DNA from: Acetomicrobium hydrogeniformans ATCC BAA-1850
Lineage (GTDB): Bacteria; Synergistota; Synergistia; Synergistales; Acetomicrobiaceae
Direction: 5' to 3'
DNA length: 64,000 nt
NCBI RefSeq assembly: GCF_000160455.2
Contig: NZ_ACJX03000001.1
Location: 62,001-126,000, forward strand
Shown: piece after piece, positions 42,353-49,957 of the stretch
Numbering within the stretch: position 1 is the first letter of the stretch
Layout of the letters: each line of letters opens with the position of its first letter
Position numbers and translations under genes: made by a program
Notes under the pieces: model-generated
What the model saw: only the letters and a program-made list of their open reading frames with translations
Told to the model about the DNA's origin: nothing
Databases searched by the model: none

Positions 42353-43753
42353 ATGAGCAAGCCGAGGGACGAAAAGGACACATTGCTCTGCAAACTTTCC
42401 CGCTACTACGCCTCGCTGTCGCACGATGACGTTCCTGCCAAAGTCATCGAGAAGGCAAAACGTTCACTGGTGGATTTCTTGAGCGAGCTGGCTGCGGGTT
42501 TCTATGTAGGTGAACTCGCTGAGGTGGTAAATCCTTACCTTGTGGAGCTAGGCGGCAAACCTGAGTCGACTTTGCTTTGTGTAGGCAAAAAGATACCTGC
42601 CCAAAACGCCGCCCTCGGGATGGGAGTAATGGCCCACGCTATAGAGCTTGACGACGGCCACAGGTGGGGAACGTCACATCCTGCCGTGGCAATTATGCCT
42701 GCCGTGCTGGCCATGGCCGAAAGGGAGAAAAGCTCCTACGGCGAAATCCTTTTAGCCATCGTCATCGGCTACGACATGATGCTTCGGACGGCCAGGGCGA
42801 TAAACCCCGCGCACCTTAAAAGGGGATTTCATTCGACCGGGACATGCGGCTCTTTAGGCGCTGCTGCAGCATGTGCCAAGCTTTTAAACTTGGACGAAGA
42901 AAAGACGGCTTACGCCATATCAATGGGCGGACTTCAAAGCGCAGGATTACAGGAAATGCTTCACGACCATCCGGGCGTGAAGCCCCTTCAGCCCGGAAAG
43001 TCTGCCTCCGCCGGCGTCCTGGCTGCAGACTTGGCAAAGTGCGGCGCCAAATCCCCCAGGACCCTTTTTGAGGGAGAACACGGCTGGCTTAAGGCCATGT
43101 GCGATTCAAATTACTCCACCGAAGCCCTTATAGGAGACCTTGGAACCCGATTTGAGATCCTATATACTTACACGAAACTTTATCCCACCTGCAGGCACTG
43201 CCACGCCGCCATAGACCTGGCACGGGAGGCCAGAGAAACGCTATCCTGTGATCCGGCCGATATTGAATCCATCGAAGTCAAAACTTACAGGCTCGGCATC
43301 GTGGAAGTTGGCCGAATACAGGTGCCAAAGACCCAGCAAGAGGCCATGTTCAGCCTGCCCTTTGCCGTAGCAATAGCATTGACTCGAGGAAACGTCACGC
43401 TACAAGACTATACACCTGAGACGTTAAGCGATCCGAAGCTCATCTCCTTGGCAGAAAAAGTTAATGTAATAGAAGATGAAAAATTAAACGACCTGTACCC
43501 CGAAGAAAGGGGTGCCCATATGAAAGTAGTTTTAAAAGACGGCCGAAGCTTTGAAAAATACATCCCCGTCGCCAAGGGAGAGCCGGAATTTCCCGTCACC
43601 GACGATGATTTAAAGAAAAAGTTACAGGCTATGTTATCACCCTATTACCCCAACGCATTTTTCGAAGGCTTGTGGACAATGACGGTAGATGGGGATATTG
43701 AAACTCGAAGTTATGAAGAAACCATTGAACACTTTGGGAGGTATTGTTCATGA
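42353..43753 (+). CDS. MmgE/PrpD family protein 1
   Basis: A 466-residue member of the MmgE/PrpD family (2-methylcitrate dehydratase, cis-aconitate decarboxylase, iminodisuccinate epimerase). Seen: AHAIELDDGHRWGTSHPAVAIMP with the conserved ELDDG and His, RGFHSTGTCGSLGAAAA, and LYPTCRHCHAAID with the conserved cysteine/histidine segment. It begins 2 bp after the AtuA-like stop and overlaps the DUF4387 start (ATGA). The substrate is probably a branched tricarboxylate or dicarboxylate; the three paralogues here differ clearly from one another. Confidence 0.85.
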   Translation: MSKPRDEKDTLLCKLSRYYASLSHDDVPAKVIEKAKRSLVDFLSELAAGFYVGELAEVVNPYLVELGGKPESTLLCVGKKIPAQNAALGMGVMAHAIELDDGHRWGTSHPAVAIMPAVLAMAEREKSSYGEILLAIVIGYDMMLRTARAINPAHLKRGFHSTGTCGSLGAAAACAKLLNLDEEKTAYAISMGGLQSAGLQEMLHDHPGVKPLQPGKSASAGVLAADLAKCGAKSPRTLFEGEHGWLKAMCDSNYSTEALIGDLGTRFEILYTYTKLYPTCRHCHAAIDLAREARETLSCDPADIESIEVKTYRLGIVEVGRIQVPKTQQEAMFSLPFAVAIALTRGNVTLQDYTPETLSDPKLISLAEKVNVIEDEKLNDLYPEERGAHMKVVLKDGRSFEKYIPVAKGEPEFPVTDDDLKKKLQAMLSPYYPNAFFEGLWTMTVDGDIETRSYEETIEHFGRYCS

Positions 43754-44076
43754 AGACAAAAAATGTTTGTGATTTGGCTCGAACGGTAAGAAGCAAGAAC
43801 GCCGGGAGCTTCATGATAACCCTTGAGATAATATTCGACGACCGGCAAGTGTACGAAAAGGTCAAGAAGAGCGGCGCTATAACCAGGGAAGCAATAGCTA
43901 AGGCCTATAACGTAGAACCCGAAAAGATCTTAGACTTCATGTTCTTCGATCCGGGCATGGGCATCAAGGCAAATTATCAGCGCCCGATCCCAAGCGGCGG
44001 ACCTGCCGAAACGGATGTCTACGGCTGTCAACAGTACGCTCCCCTCTTTTCCCTGGAGATACCGTGGGAGGACTGA
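43750..44076 (+). CDS. DUF4387 domain protein
   Basis: A 108-residue protein matching DUF4387: VRSKNAGSFMITLEIIFDD near the start, AKAYNVEPEKILDFMFFDP in the middle, and ETDVYGCQQYAPLFSLEIP at the end. The family is almost always encoded next to DUF1446/AtuA genes and may form a complex with it or serve as its missing domain. ATG 43750 overlaps the preceding stop as ATGA and has GGGAGG upstream, so it is preferred over TTG 43744. Function unknown. Confidence 0.82.
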   Translation: MKTKNVCDLARTVRSKNAGSFMITLEIIFDDRQVYEKVKKSGAITREAIAKAYNVEPEKILDFMFFDPGMGIKANYQRPIPSGGPAETDVYGCQQYAPLFSLEIPWED

Positions 44077-44078
44077 AG

Positions 44079-45443
44079 ATGACCAAAAGCGTCTCCGAAA
44101 GGCTGGCAGATTTCGTACAAAGGGCTACTTACGAAAACTTGCCCAAAGAGGTGGTCCACCAGGCTAAAAGATGCCTTTTGGATACCTGCGGAGCCGTCAT
44201 TGCGGGAAGCTATCACTCGACGTCAGGAAAGATAGCTCAAAATTACGCAAGGTCCCTGGAGGAGCCGCCCAAGGCTACGATAATTGGAACGAACATCATG
44301 AGATCTCCTCAAACGGCTGCCTTCGCAAACGGCATCGCAGCGCACGCTCTGGAGCTCGACGACGGCTCAAGGCATGCAACTTACCATCCCGGATCCTCGA
44401 TTATACCTTCCTCCCTCGCTCTATGCGAGGCGGAAGAAAAAACTGCTCGGGATTTGATCGCTGCCATCGCCGTTGGCTACGAAGTCTCCATAAGGATAGG
44501 AAAATCCATGAACCCACACCACTACCTCAAGGGATTTCATCCAACGGGAACGGTCGCTCACTTTGGCACGACGGCAGCCTCCTGCAAAATATTAAACTTA
44601 AGCGTCGAAGAAACGGTCAACGCCTTAGGGCTTGCCGGAAGCCTGGCATCGGGCATCAATCAATACGAGATAGACGGCTCTTTAGTGAAGCACTTACATC
44701 CTGGTAACGCTGCAAGAAACGGAATCTTGACTGCCCTACTGGCTAAAGAAGGCCTGACGGGCCCAAGGGGCATAATCGAGGGGCGTCTCGGGTTCTGCCA
44801 CTGTTTCTCTGACCGATACGACATCTCATCCATAACGAAGGGCTTGGGCAGCGAATACGACATATTGTCCATTTACTTCAAGCCATACCCCTCCTGCAGA
44901 TATGTCCACTACGCAAACGAGGCTACATTGAACATTCTAAAGGAGCACCCCATGAGGGCAGACGACGTCGATCATATACACATCCTCACACACCAAAACG
45001 CCAAGCAGGGATCTGATATCCCCGATTACCAAACGGTCTTGCACGCACGCTTGAGCATCCAATACGGGATCGCCTCAATATTAGTCAGAGGCAAAGCCGG
45101 GCTTCAGGAGTACACGGAAGAGGCGATAAAGGACCCAAAGGTGCATGAAATTGCAAAAAAGATCACCATAGAAATAGATCCTGAAATTCAAAAGCTATAC
45201 CCGAATCCTAGGAGCATGATCGTTCAAATTAAGGATAAAAAGGGCAATATCTATTCATCGCGCGTAGATTATCCAAAGGGTGACCCGGAAAATCCAATGT
45301 CAGACGAAGAATTGACAGATAAGTTCATCGACGTCACGGAAGGGGTAATTTCAAAGAAAAGACAGTCGGAGATCATCGAAAATACGTTACACGGATCAGC
45401 CGACGCGCCGGTAAGAAGTTTGATGAAACTGTTAAGTTTCTAA
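44079..45443 (+). CDS. MmgE/PrpD family protein 2
   Basis: A 454-residue MmgE/PrpD protein. Seen: AHALELDDGSRHATYHPGSSIIPS, KGFHPTGTVAHFGTTAA and YPSCRYVHYANEA, matching the active-site blocks of the family. ATG 44079 is chosen because GGGAGG lies seven bases upstream, rather than GTG 44064; it begins 2 bp after the DUF4387 stop. Like its neighbours it may dehydrate, decarboxylate or epimerise a carboxylic acid; which of these cannot be told. Confidence 0.85.
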   Translation: MTKSVSERLADFVQRATYENLPKEVVHQAKRCLLDTCGAVIAGSYHSTSGKIAQNYARSLEEPPKATIIGTNIMRSPQTAAFANGIAAHALELDDGSRHATYHPGSSIIPSSLALCEAEEKTARDLIAAIAVGYEVSIRIGKSMNPHHYLKGFHPTGTVAHFGTTAASCKILNLSVEETVNALGLAGSLASGINQYEIDGSLVKHLHPGNAARNGILTALLAKEGLTGPRGIIEGRLGFCHCFSDRYDISSITKGLGSEYDILSIYFKPYPSCRYVHYANEATLNILKEHPMRADDVDHIHILTHQNAKQGSDIPDYQTVLHARLSIQYGIASILVRGKAGLQEYTEEAIKDPKVHEIAKKITIEIDPEIQKLYPNPRSMIVQIKDKKGNIYSSRVDYPKGDPENPMSDEELTDKFIDVTEGVISKKRQSEIIENTLHGSADAPVRSLMKLLSF

Positions 45444-45479
45444 GGCATATTTTTAAAATTAATAGAGGGGGAAAAGAAG

Positions 45480-46868
45480 ATGTCGGAAAAACAGACAATG
45501 AGCAGACGGTTATCGGAATTCGCTGTCAGCCTGAAATACGAGGACATTCCTTCGGAGGTGATGGAACACCTCAAAAACGTCATGCTTGACGGTTACGGGT
45601 GCGGGCTTTTCGGATCCACCACCCCGTGGATGAGGATCTATAAAGACGTCCTGACGGCCAGGACGGACAGAAAGGAAGCCTCCATATGGGGAACGAAGGA
45701 CAAAACTTCTGTCACCGCCGCCATGATGATAAACGGCTCGGCCATAAACTCCTTTGAGCTCGACGACACGCATACCGACGGGATAATTCACGTTTCCACA
45801 GGCGTTTTGGGATGCGTCACCTCCTTTGCCGAGATGCTTGAAAGCGTAAGCGGCAAGGAATTTTTGGTCGCCGCCGCCCTGGCCTACGAAATATCCTGCC
45901 GCGTGGCCGCACCCATCGGCATGGAGCTGGCCCATCAGGGATTTAACAACACAGGAACCACCTGCGTATTCGGTTCGACAGCGGGCGTGGGAAGGCTGCT
46001 TGGCTTGAACGCTGAGCAAATGCAACACGCCATGGGAATTTCAGGAAACTGGGCAAGCGGCCTGCAGGCCGTACAGTTTGCCTCCATGGCAAAAAGGATA
46101 GTGCCCTCCAAATCCTCGGAAGGAGCCATCGTCGGAGCTTTGCTCGCCAAAGAGGGCTTCACGGGGATCGAAGATGTCTTCGAAAACGAATTCGGAGGAT
46201 TTTACCACTGCTTCACCGACAGAGTCTACAACGAAGAGAGAACCTGCGGCGAATTAGGCGACCGGTGGGAGCTCATGGGCATCGGACTTAAGTTTTACTC
46301 CACTTGCCGAAGCAAGCACACGACCATAGACGGCTTGAGAAAGTTCAGGGCAGAACATCCTGAGATAAAGCCTGAAGACATTAAAAAAATAGTCGTTCAT
46401 ACCACATCCATAACCCGAAAGTACTCCGTCGACGCAGACGATATCAAAAGCGTGGTCTCAGCCCAATTGAGCCACCCTTATGTCTGCGCCGTTACGCTCA
46501 TGGAAGGGAACGCCTTCATCGACCAGTTCACGGAAGACAAGATCAAAGATCCCAAGATATTGGAGTTCGCAAGAAAAGTAGAAGTCGTAGACGATCCTGA
46601 AATAGAAAACCTGCCAAGGGCTCTTCGCTACACCGTGAAAATAGACATCCACATAAACGACGGACGCGTGTTCAACCTGGAGGTAAATTATCCCAAGGGA
46701 CATCCCAAAAACCCCTTCACTAAGGAAGAGTTGCTTTGGAAGTTCAAAACCCTGGGCTACAAGGCAATCCCCGACGACAAAAAACTCGACAAGATCGCCG
46801 AGGCCTTATTTAACCTGGAAGAAGTCAAAAACGTCAAAAACTTCGTGGAGCTTTTGAGGAAGGAATAA
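45480..46868 (+). CDS. MmgE/PrpD family protein 3
   Basis: A 462-residue MmgE/PrpD protein, the most divergent of the three. Seen: SFELDDTHTDGIIHVSTGVL (ELDD kept, the following Gly/His region changed), QGFNNTGTTCVFGSTAG, and YSTCRSKHTTIDGL. In place of KHLHPG-type residues of copy 2 it has AKRIVPSKSSEGA. The altered blocks suggest a different substrate or reaction. ATG 45480 has a GGGGGAAAAGAAG ribosome site. It ends the rightward set, followed by a terminator. Confidence 0.85.
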   Translation: MSEKQTMSRRLSEFAVSLKYEDIPSEVMEHLKNVMLDGYGCGLFGSTTPWMRIYKDVLTARTDRKEASIWGTKDKTSVTAAMMINGSAINSFELDDTHTDGIIHVSTGVLGCVTSFAEMLESVSGKEFLVAAALAYEISCRVAAPIGMELAHQGFNNTGTTCVFGSTAGVGRLLGLNAEQMQHAMGISGNWASGLQAVQFASMAKRIVPSKSSEGAIVGALLAKEGFTGIEDVFENEFGGFYHCFTDRVYNEERTCGELGDRWELMGIGLKFYSTCRSKHTTIDGLRKFRAEHPEIKPEDIKKIVVHTTSITRKYSVDADDIKSVVSAQLSHPYVCAVTLMEGNAFIDQFTEDKIKDPKILEFARKVEVVDDPEIENLPRALRYTVKIDIHINDGRVFNLEVNYPKGHPKNPFTKEELLWKFKTLGYKAIPDDKKLDKIAEALFNLEEVKNVKNFVELLRKE

Positions 46869-46872
46869 CTTT

Positions 46873-46914
46873 TAAATACCGAGCGGGACAAGATAACCGC
46901 TCGGTATTTTTATC
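46873..46914 (+). terminator. Rho-independent terminator of the AtuA/PrpD set
   Basis: AAATACCGAGCGG pairs with CCGCTCGGTATTT; a TTTTT tract overlaps the end of the stem. Confidence 0.88.
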
Positions 46915-47034
46915 GAATATCACCTATCATCGCAGGGGATAAAATTTCCTTTTGAGCTCGTCGGTCCCGTATTTATCATATGGGTTGTATTTTCATTAGG
47001 AACTGCGGTAAGCATAATTATCGTGCTATTCTTT

Positions 47035-47364
47035 TAAAATATTCTCAAGTTGTATTTTCAAGGTAGGAAGTTCCTGCTTGATGACACCCCAAATAATTTT
47101 CAAGTCTATGTTAAAATACCCGTGAACAATCCTGTTTCTAAGGCCGACTACCTATTTCCAAGGGATGTCTTTATGACGAGTTTTAATGTCGTCAGGAATG
47201 TGCCCAGCGGCTTCTCCTATAGTCTCGAGATTTTTTATAACTGCATCGACCGTTTTGTCGTCTTTTTCGAAAAGTGTAAAATCCATGTCGCCGGTATATT
47301 TTTCAACCTTTTTGATGCATTCTAAAACGCCTTCAACGTAAAGCATCCAGTCCCTTTTAGACAT
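47035..47364 (-). pseudogene. HepT-like HEPN toxin with an in-frame amber stop
   Basis: The reading frame from ATG 47364 encodes a HEPN (HepT, DUF86) protein of 109 codons but contains TAG at codon 71 (47152-47154), right after KDIPWK. Beyond the stop the frame continues with VVGLRNRIVHGYFNIDLKII, which holds the toxin's R-x4-H RNase motif (RNRIVH), to the natural stop at 47035. A single G/C to T change in a GAG or CAG codon explains it. The start overlaps the nucleotidyltransferase gene by 8 bp, as in MntA/HepT pairs. The toxin should be inactive unless the stop is read through. Confidence 0.85.
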
Positions 47365-47839
47365 AACACAAATCTTCCATGACGTACTCTTTCCTGTTGG
47401 GCTTTATGCCGTCAGGTGTCGTAAGATTGACTTTTATGCCCAGGATGTCTTCCAGAAAATCGGCAAGGCCGAAGAACTTGAGACCCACGGGCTCGCTAAA
47501 CTCGACCATGATGTCGACATCGCTGTCTTTGGTCTGTTCACCGCGGGCATAAGAACCAAAGACAGCGATGCTTTTTACCTTGTACTTTTCTTCAAGCTCT
47601 TTCCTGTGGCTGTTTATGATTCTTTTTATCTCTTCAAGGGTTTTTGGCTTTGTTTTTTCTTCTTTGGCTTTGGGAACTTCGATCTCAAAGGGGAAACGCC
47701 CTTCTTCGGCAACGCGGACTAAAAACATGCGCACTGCGTCAGAAAGGGTGAGCCCCATACCATCTAGGACACGTGCGACCCTCTTCTTTGTTTCGCTGTT
47801 TATTCGCACCCTGATCATCGAATCGCAGGTTCGTACCAA
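47357..47839 (-). CDS. RelB-like ribbon-helix-helix/MNT nucleotidyltransferase fusion antitoxin
   Basis: A protein of about 160 residues with two antitoxin-type parts. The N-terminal part (IRVRINSETKKRVARVL, then GLTLSDAVRMFLVRVAEEG) is a RelB/DinJ-like DNA-binding domain; the C-terminal part is a minimal nucleotidyltransferase with FGSYARGEQTKDSDVDIMV (GS-x10-DxD). MntA antitoxins of this fold add AMP to HepT; the fusion supplies its own DNA-binding domain. TTG 47839 is preferred since AAGGTGG lies eight bases upstream and the promoter places the transcript start near 47857; ATG 47818 is the alternative. Confidence 0.8.
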   Translation of the reverse strand: MVRTCDSMIRVRINSETKKRVARVLDGMGLTLSDAVRMFLVRVAEEGRFPFEIEVPKAKEEKTKPKTLEEIKRIINSHRKELEEKYKVKSIAVFGSYARGEQTKDSDVDIMVEFSEPVGLKFFGLADFLEDILGIKVNLTTPDGIKPNRKEYVMEDLCYV

Positions 47840-47849
47840 TGTCAACACC

Positions 47850-47892
47850 ACCTTTGTAGATACATTGTAACTACATATACATACACTGTCAA
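47850..47892 (-). promoter_or_regulatory. Promoter with overlapping palindrome for the antitoxin/toxin pair
   Basis: On the minus strand TTGACA (47887-47892) and TACAAT (47864-47869) are exactly 17 bp apart. Overlapping the -10 box is the inverted repeat GTAGATAC-ATT-GTAACTAC (one mismatched pair), a good candidate operator for the ribbon-helix-helix domain encoded downstream. Confidence 0.72.
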
Positions 47893-48097
47893 GTAAGTGT
47901 ACCCTGTCTAATGCCGGCCTTAAAAGGTCTTTGTTTAATCGGGGCGAGGTTGCCATGCAGACTCGAAGGGGAATTATCCACGGAACAGGGGAAAGGCAGA
48001 TATCCCAGCGATAGATAAAGATGCCTTATTTTGACCTTATTGTTATAATATTACTATCAGAATAAGAGCATAAAAACAAAGCGAGGAATGAAAATTG

Positions 48098-48286
48098 ATG
48101 AAACAAAAATTTATATATTGGCAAGATGGCAATCTATGGATTGGTTATCTCGAAGAATTTCCAGATTATTGGACTCAAGGAGAAACGCTAGAAGAACTTA
48201 AAGAAAATTTGAGGGATCTATGGCGGGATTTGGCAAGCGAAAATATCCCCAATGTTCGCAGGGTCTCTGAATTAGAAGTTTCGTGA
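48098..48286 (+). CDS. HicB-like antitoxin (short form)
   Basis: A 62-residue protein matching the HicB N-terminal domain: IYWQDGNLWIGYLEEFPDYW followed by TQGETLEELKENLRDLW. It lacks the C-terminal DNA-binding domain of longer HicB proteins. ATG 48098 has GAGGAA nine bases upstream. Its stop overlaps the start of the hicA-like gene (GTGA). Confidence 0.78.
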   Translation: MKQKFIYWQDGNLWIGYLEEFPDYWTQGETLEELKENLRDLWRDLASENIPNVRRVSELEVS

Positions 48287-48459
48287 AAAGAAAAGAATTA
48301 ATTAAAATCCTGGAGGGGATGGGTTGCATTTTTATAAGGCACGGCGGTAAACATGATTGGTATCAAAATCCGAAGACAAAAGTTTCCCAACCTATTCCTA
48401 GACACAATGAAATCAGTGAAATGCTCGCAAAACATATTATAAAAATGCTCAAAGATTAG
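48283..48459 (+). CDS. HicA-like toxin (58 residues)
   Basis: Start GTG at 48283 overlaps the HicB-like stop. The product reads KRKELIKILEGMGCIFIRHG, then GKHDWYQNP and QPIPRHNEISEMLAKHIIKM. This matches the double-stranded-RNA-binding fold of HicA mRNA interferases; the catalytic His is in GGKHDW. The pair is complete, small and in the usual toxin-second order for this subtype. Confidence 0.78.
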   Translation: MKRKELIKILEGMGCIFIRHGGKHDWYQNPKTKVSQPIPRHNEISEMLAKHIIKMLKD

Positions 48460-48558
48460 CATCAGTCGTAATTACCTAATGAGGGCTTTAAGTATTGTTT
48501 TTCGTATGATATTTCCTGGGGTTTTTTAATGAAAGTTAAGCTGGCCCGTGCTGCCCTG

Positions 48559-48650
48559 AACTCAGCGGGAGAGCGCTTCCCTATACGTGAAATAGGTCAC
48601 AGGTTCAAAACCCGTACTCCTATCATTTTCATTGGATCTCCTGAGGCATC
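48559..48650 (+). repeat. Degenerate tRNA-Val copy with its downstream flank
   Basis: CTCAGCGGGAGAGCGCTTCC is identical to the D-arm/anticodon part of tRNA-Val at 33.43 kb; the T-arm is recognisable (GGTCACAGGTTC) but the acceptor stem no longer pairs. Similarity continues about 25 bp past the tRNA into sequence encoding PQEIQ-stop on the minus strand, matching the PKEIQ-stop end of the NrpR-like gene beside the real tRNA. It is not a functional tRNA. Confidence 0.75.
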
Positions 48651-49917
48651 AATTTTCCCGGACTTTCGTCTCATCGCATAATATAAATATCAAATCATTT
48701 ACGTTTGTGCCCGTCGGTCCCGTCTTTATCAAGCCATTGACTTTTTGTAAGGCGTGATAGGAATCGTTGTCGTTTAAGGCATCGTCGATATCTATGCCGG
48801 CTTCCTCTAGCGTATAGGCAGTCTTTCCGTCGACGATTCCGCCCGCCGCATCCGTCGGGCCGTCAGTGCCGTCCGTACCTACGGAGGCTATGACAACTCC
48901 CGGATAGTTTCTTATGCCTCGGGCAGCGGACAGGACAAGCTCCTGGTTTCTGCCTCCCTTTCCGGTTCCCTTTACGTGTACCACCGTCTCACCGCCCAAG
49001 ATTATCGCACAGGGCCTTTCTAAAGGCCTTTCTTTTTCAACCTCCTCTCTGGCAATCGAGGCCAAAAACAGGCCTGCTTCGCTTGCCTCACAATCTAGCG
49101 TAGTAGTCAGGATCATGGCATTGTATCCCAAACTTACAGCCACATTTTTTGCGCTTTCGCATACCTTGGAGACGCTTCCTATTATCCTGGTTTCAACGTT
49201 GTCGAGGCTTTTAGGGGTTTCTTCCCTTAGGCTTTGAAGTATATGCTTCGGCAATTTTAAGTCGTATTTCCTTATTATTTTTCTTACGTCTTCGCACCTC
49301 GTCGAGTCGGGATAAGCGGGGCCTGAGGCGATGCTATCGAGCCTGTCGCCCAAGACGTCCGAAAGAACGAGGGAATACACTCTGGCTGGCGAGGCCATCA
49401 GAGCAAACTTTCCGCCCTTTACCCGAGACATCCGCTTTCTTATGGCGTTTATCTCCACGATATTGGCCCCGCACCTTAAAAGCATATCGGTGACGTTTTT
49501 TATATCCTCCAGGCTCACCCCATCGACGGGAAGCTCAAAAAGTGCAGACCCTCCTCCGGAGACCAAAAACAGCATAGTATCGTCCTTCGATAGGCCCTTC
49601 GCAAGTTCTACGGCCTCTTTCGTGGAGCTGATCGTATTTTCGTCGGGTATGGGATGGCCCGCTTCGTAGATCTTAAGCCCCTCGATTGGACCTTGAGAAT
49701 GTCCGTATTTGGTGATGACAACGCCGCCTTTAACTTTTTCCTTAAGACAGTCCTTCGCGGACTTGGCCATCCTCCAAGCGGCTTTTCCTATGGCGACCAA
49801 ATAAATCTTGTCACCCAAATCCAGCTTTTTAAGCTCTTGTTCCACTGCCTTTTCTGGCAATACCGAGCTAATAGAATCCTCTATTATCCTAAGGGCATCT
49901 TCTCTTAAGCTTTTCAT
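48649..49917 (-). CDS. Glycerate 2-kinase (GckA/MOFRL family)
   Basis: A 422-residue glycerate kinase. Seen: LVAIGKAAWRMAKSA at the N-terminus, AGHPIPDENT, LFLVSGGGSALFELP, and the C-terminal MOFRL block GGRNQELVLSAARGI followed by VGTDGTDGPTDAAGGIVDG. It phosphorylates D-glycerate to 2-phosphoglycerate, feeding glycolysis. The stop lies at the edge of the degenerate tRNA repeat. The iron alcohol dehydrogenase gene ends 40 bp upstream on the same strand. Confidence 0.9.
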   Translation of the reverse strand: MKSLREDALRIIEDSISSVLPEKAVEQELKKLDLGDKIYLVAIGKAAWRMAKSAKDCLKEKVKGGVVITKYGHSQGPIEGLKIYEAGHPIPDENTISSTKEAVELAKGLSKDDTMLFLVSGGGSALFELPVDGVSLEDIKNVTDMLLRCGANIVEINAIRKRMSRVKGGKFALMASPARVYSLVLSDVLGDRLDSIASGPAYPDSTRCEDVRKIIRKYDLKLPKHILQSLREETPKSLDNVETRIIGSVSKVCESAKNVAVSLGYNAMILTTTLDCEASEAGLFLASIAREEVEKERPLERPCAIILGGETVVHVKGTGKGGRNQELVLSAARGIRNYPGVVIASVGTDGTDGPTDAAGGIVDGKTAYTLEEAGIDIDDALNDNDSYHALQKVNGLIKTGPTGTNVNDLIFILCDETKVREN

Positions 49918-49957
49918 TAGCAGCTTTCCATAGGCCTCAATTTAAAAGTGATAGGCC

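Noticed and set aside
48559-48635. A second functional tRNA-Val
   Set aside because: The acceptor stem does not pair and the T-loop and 3' end are altered; it is a decayed copy.
33496-48650. A proven integrative element at tRNA-Val
   Set aside because: The direct repeats fit, but no integrase, excisionase, conjugation or replication gene is visible, so it is reported only as an observation.
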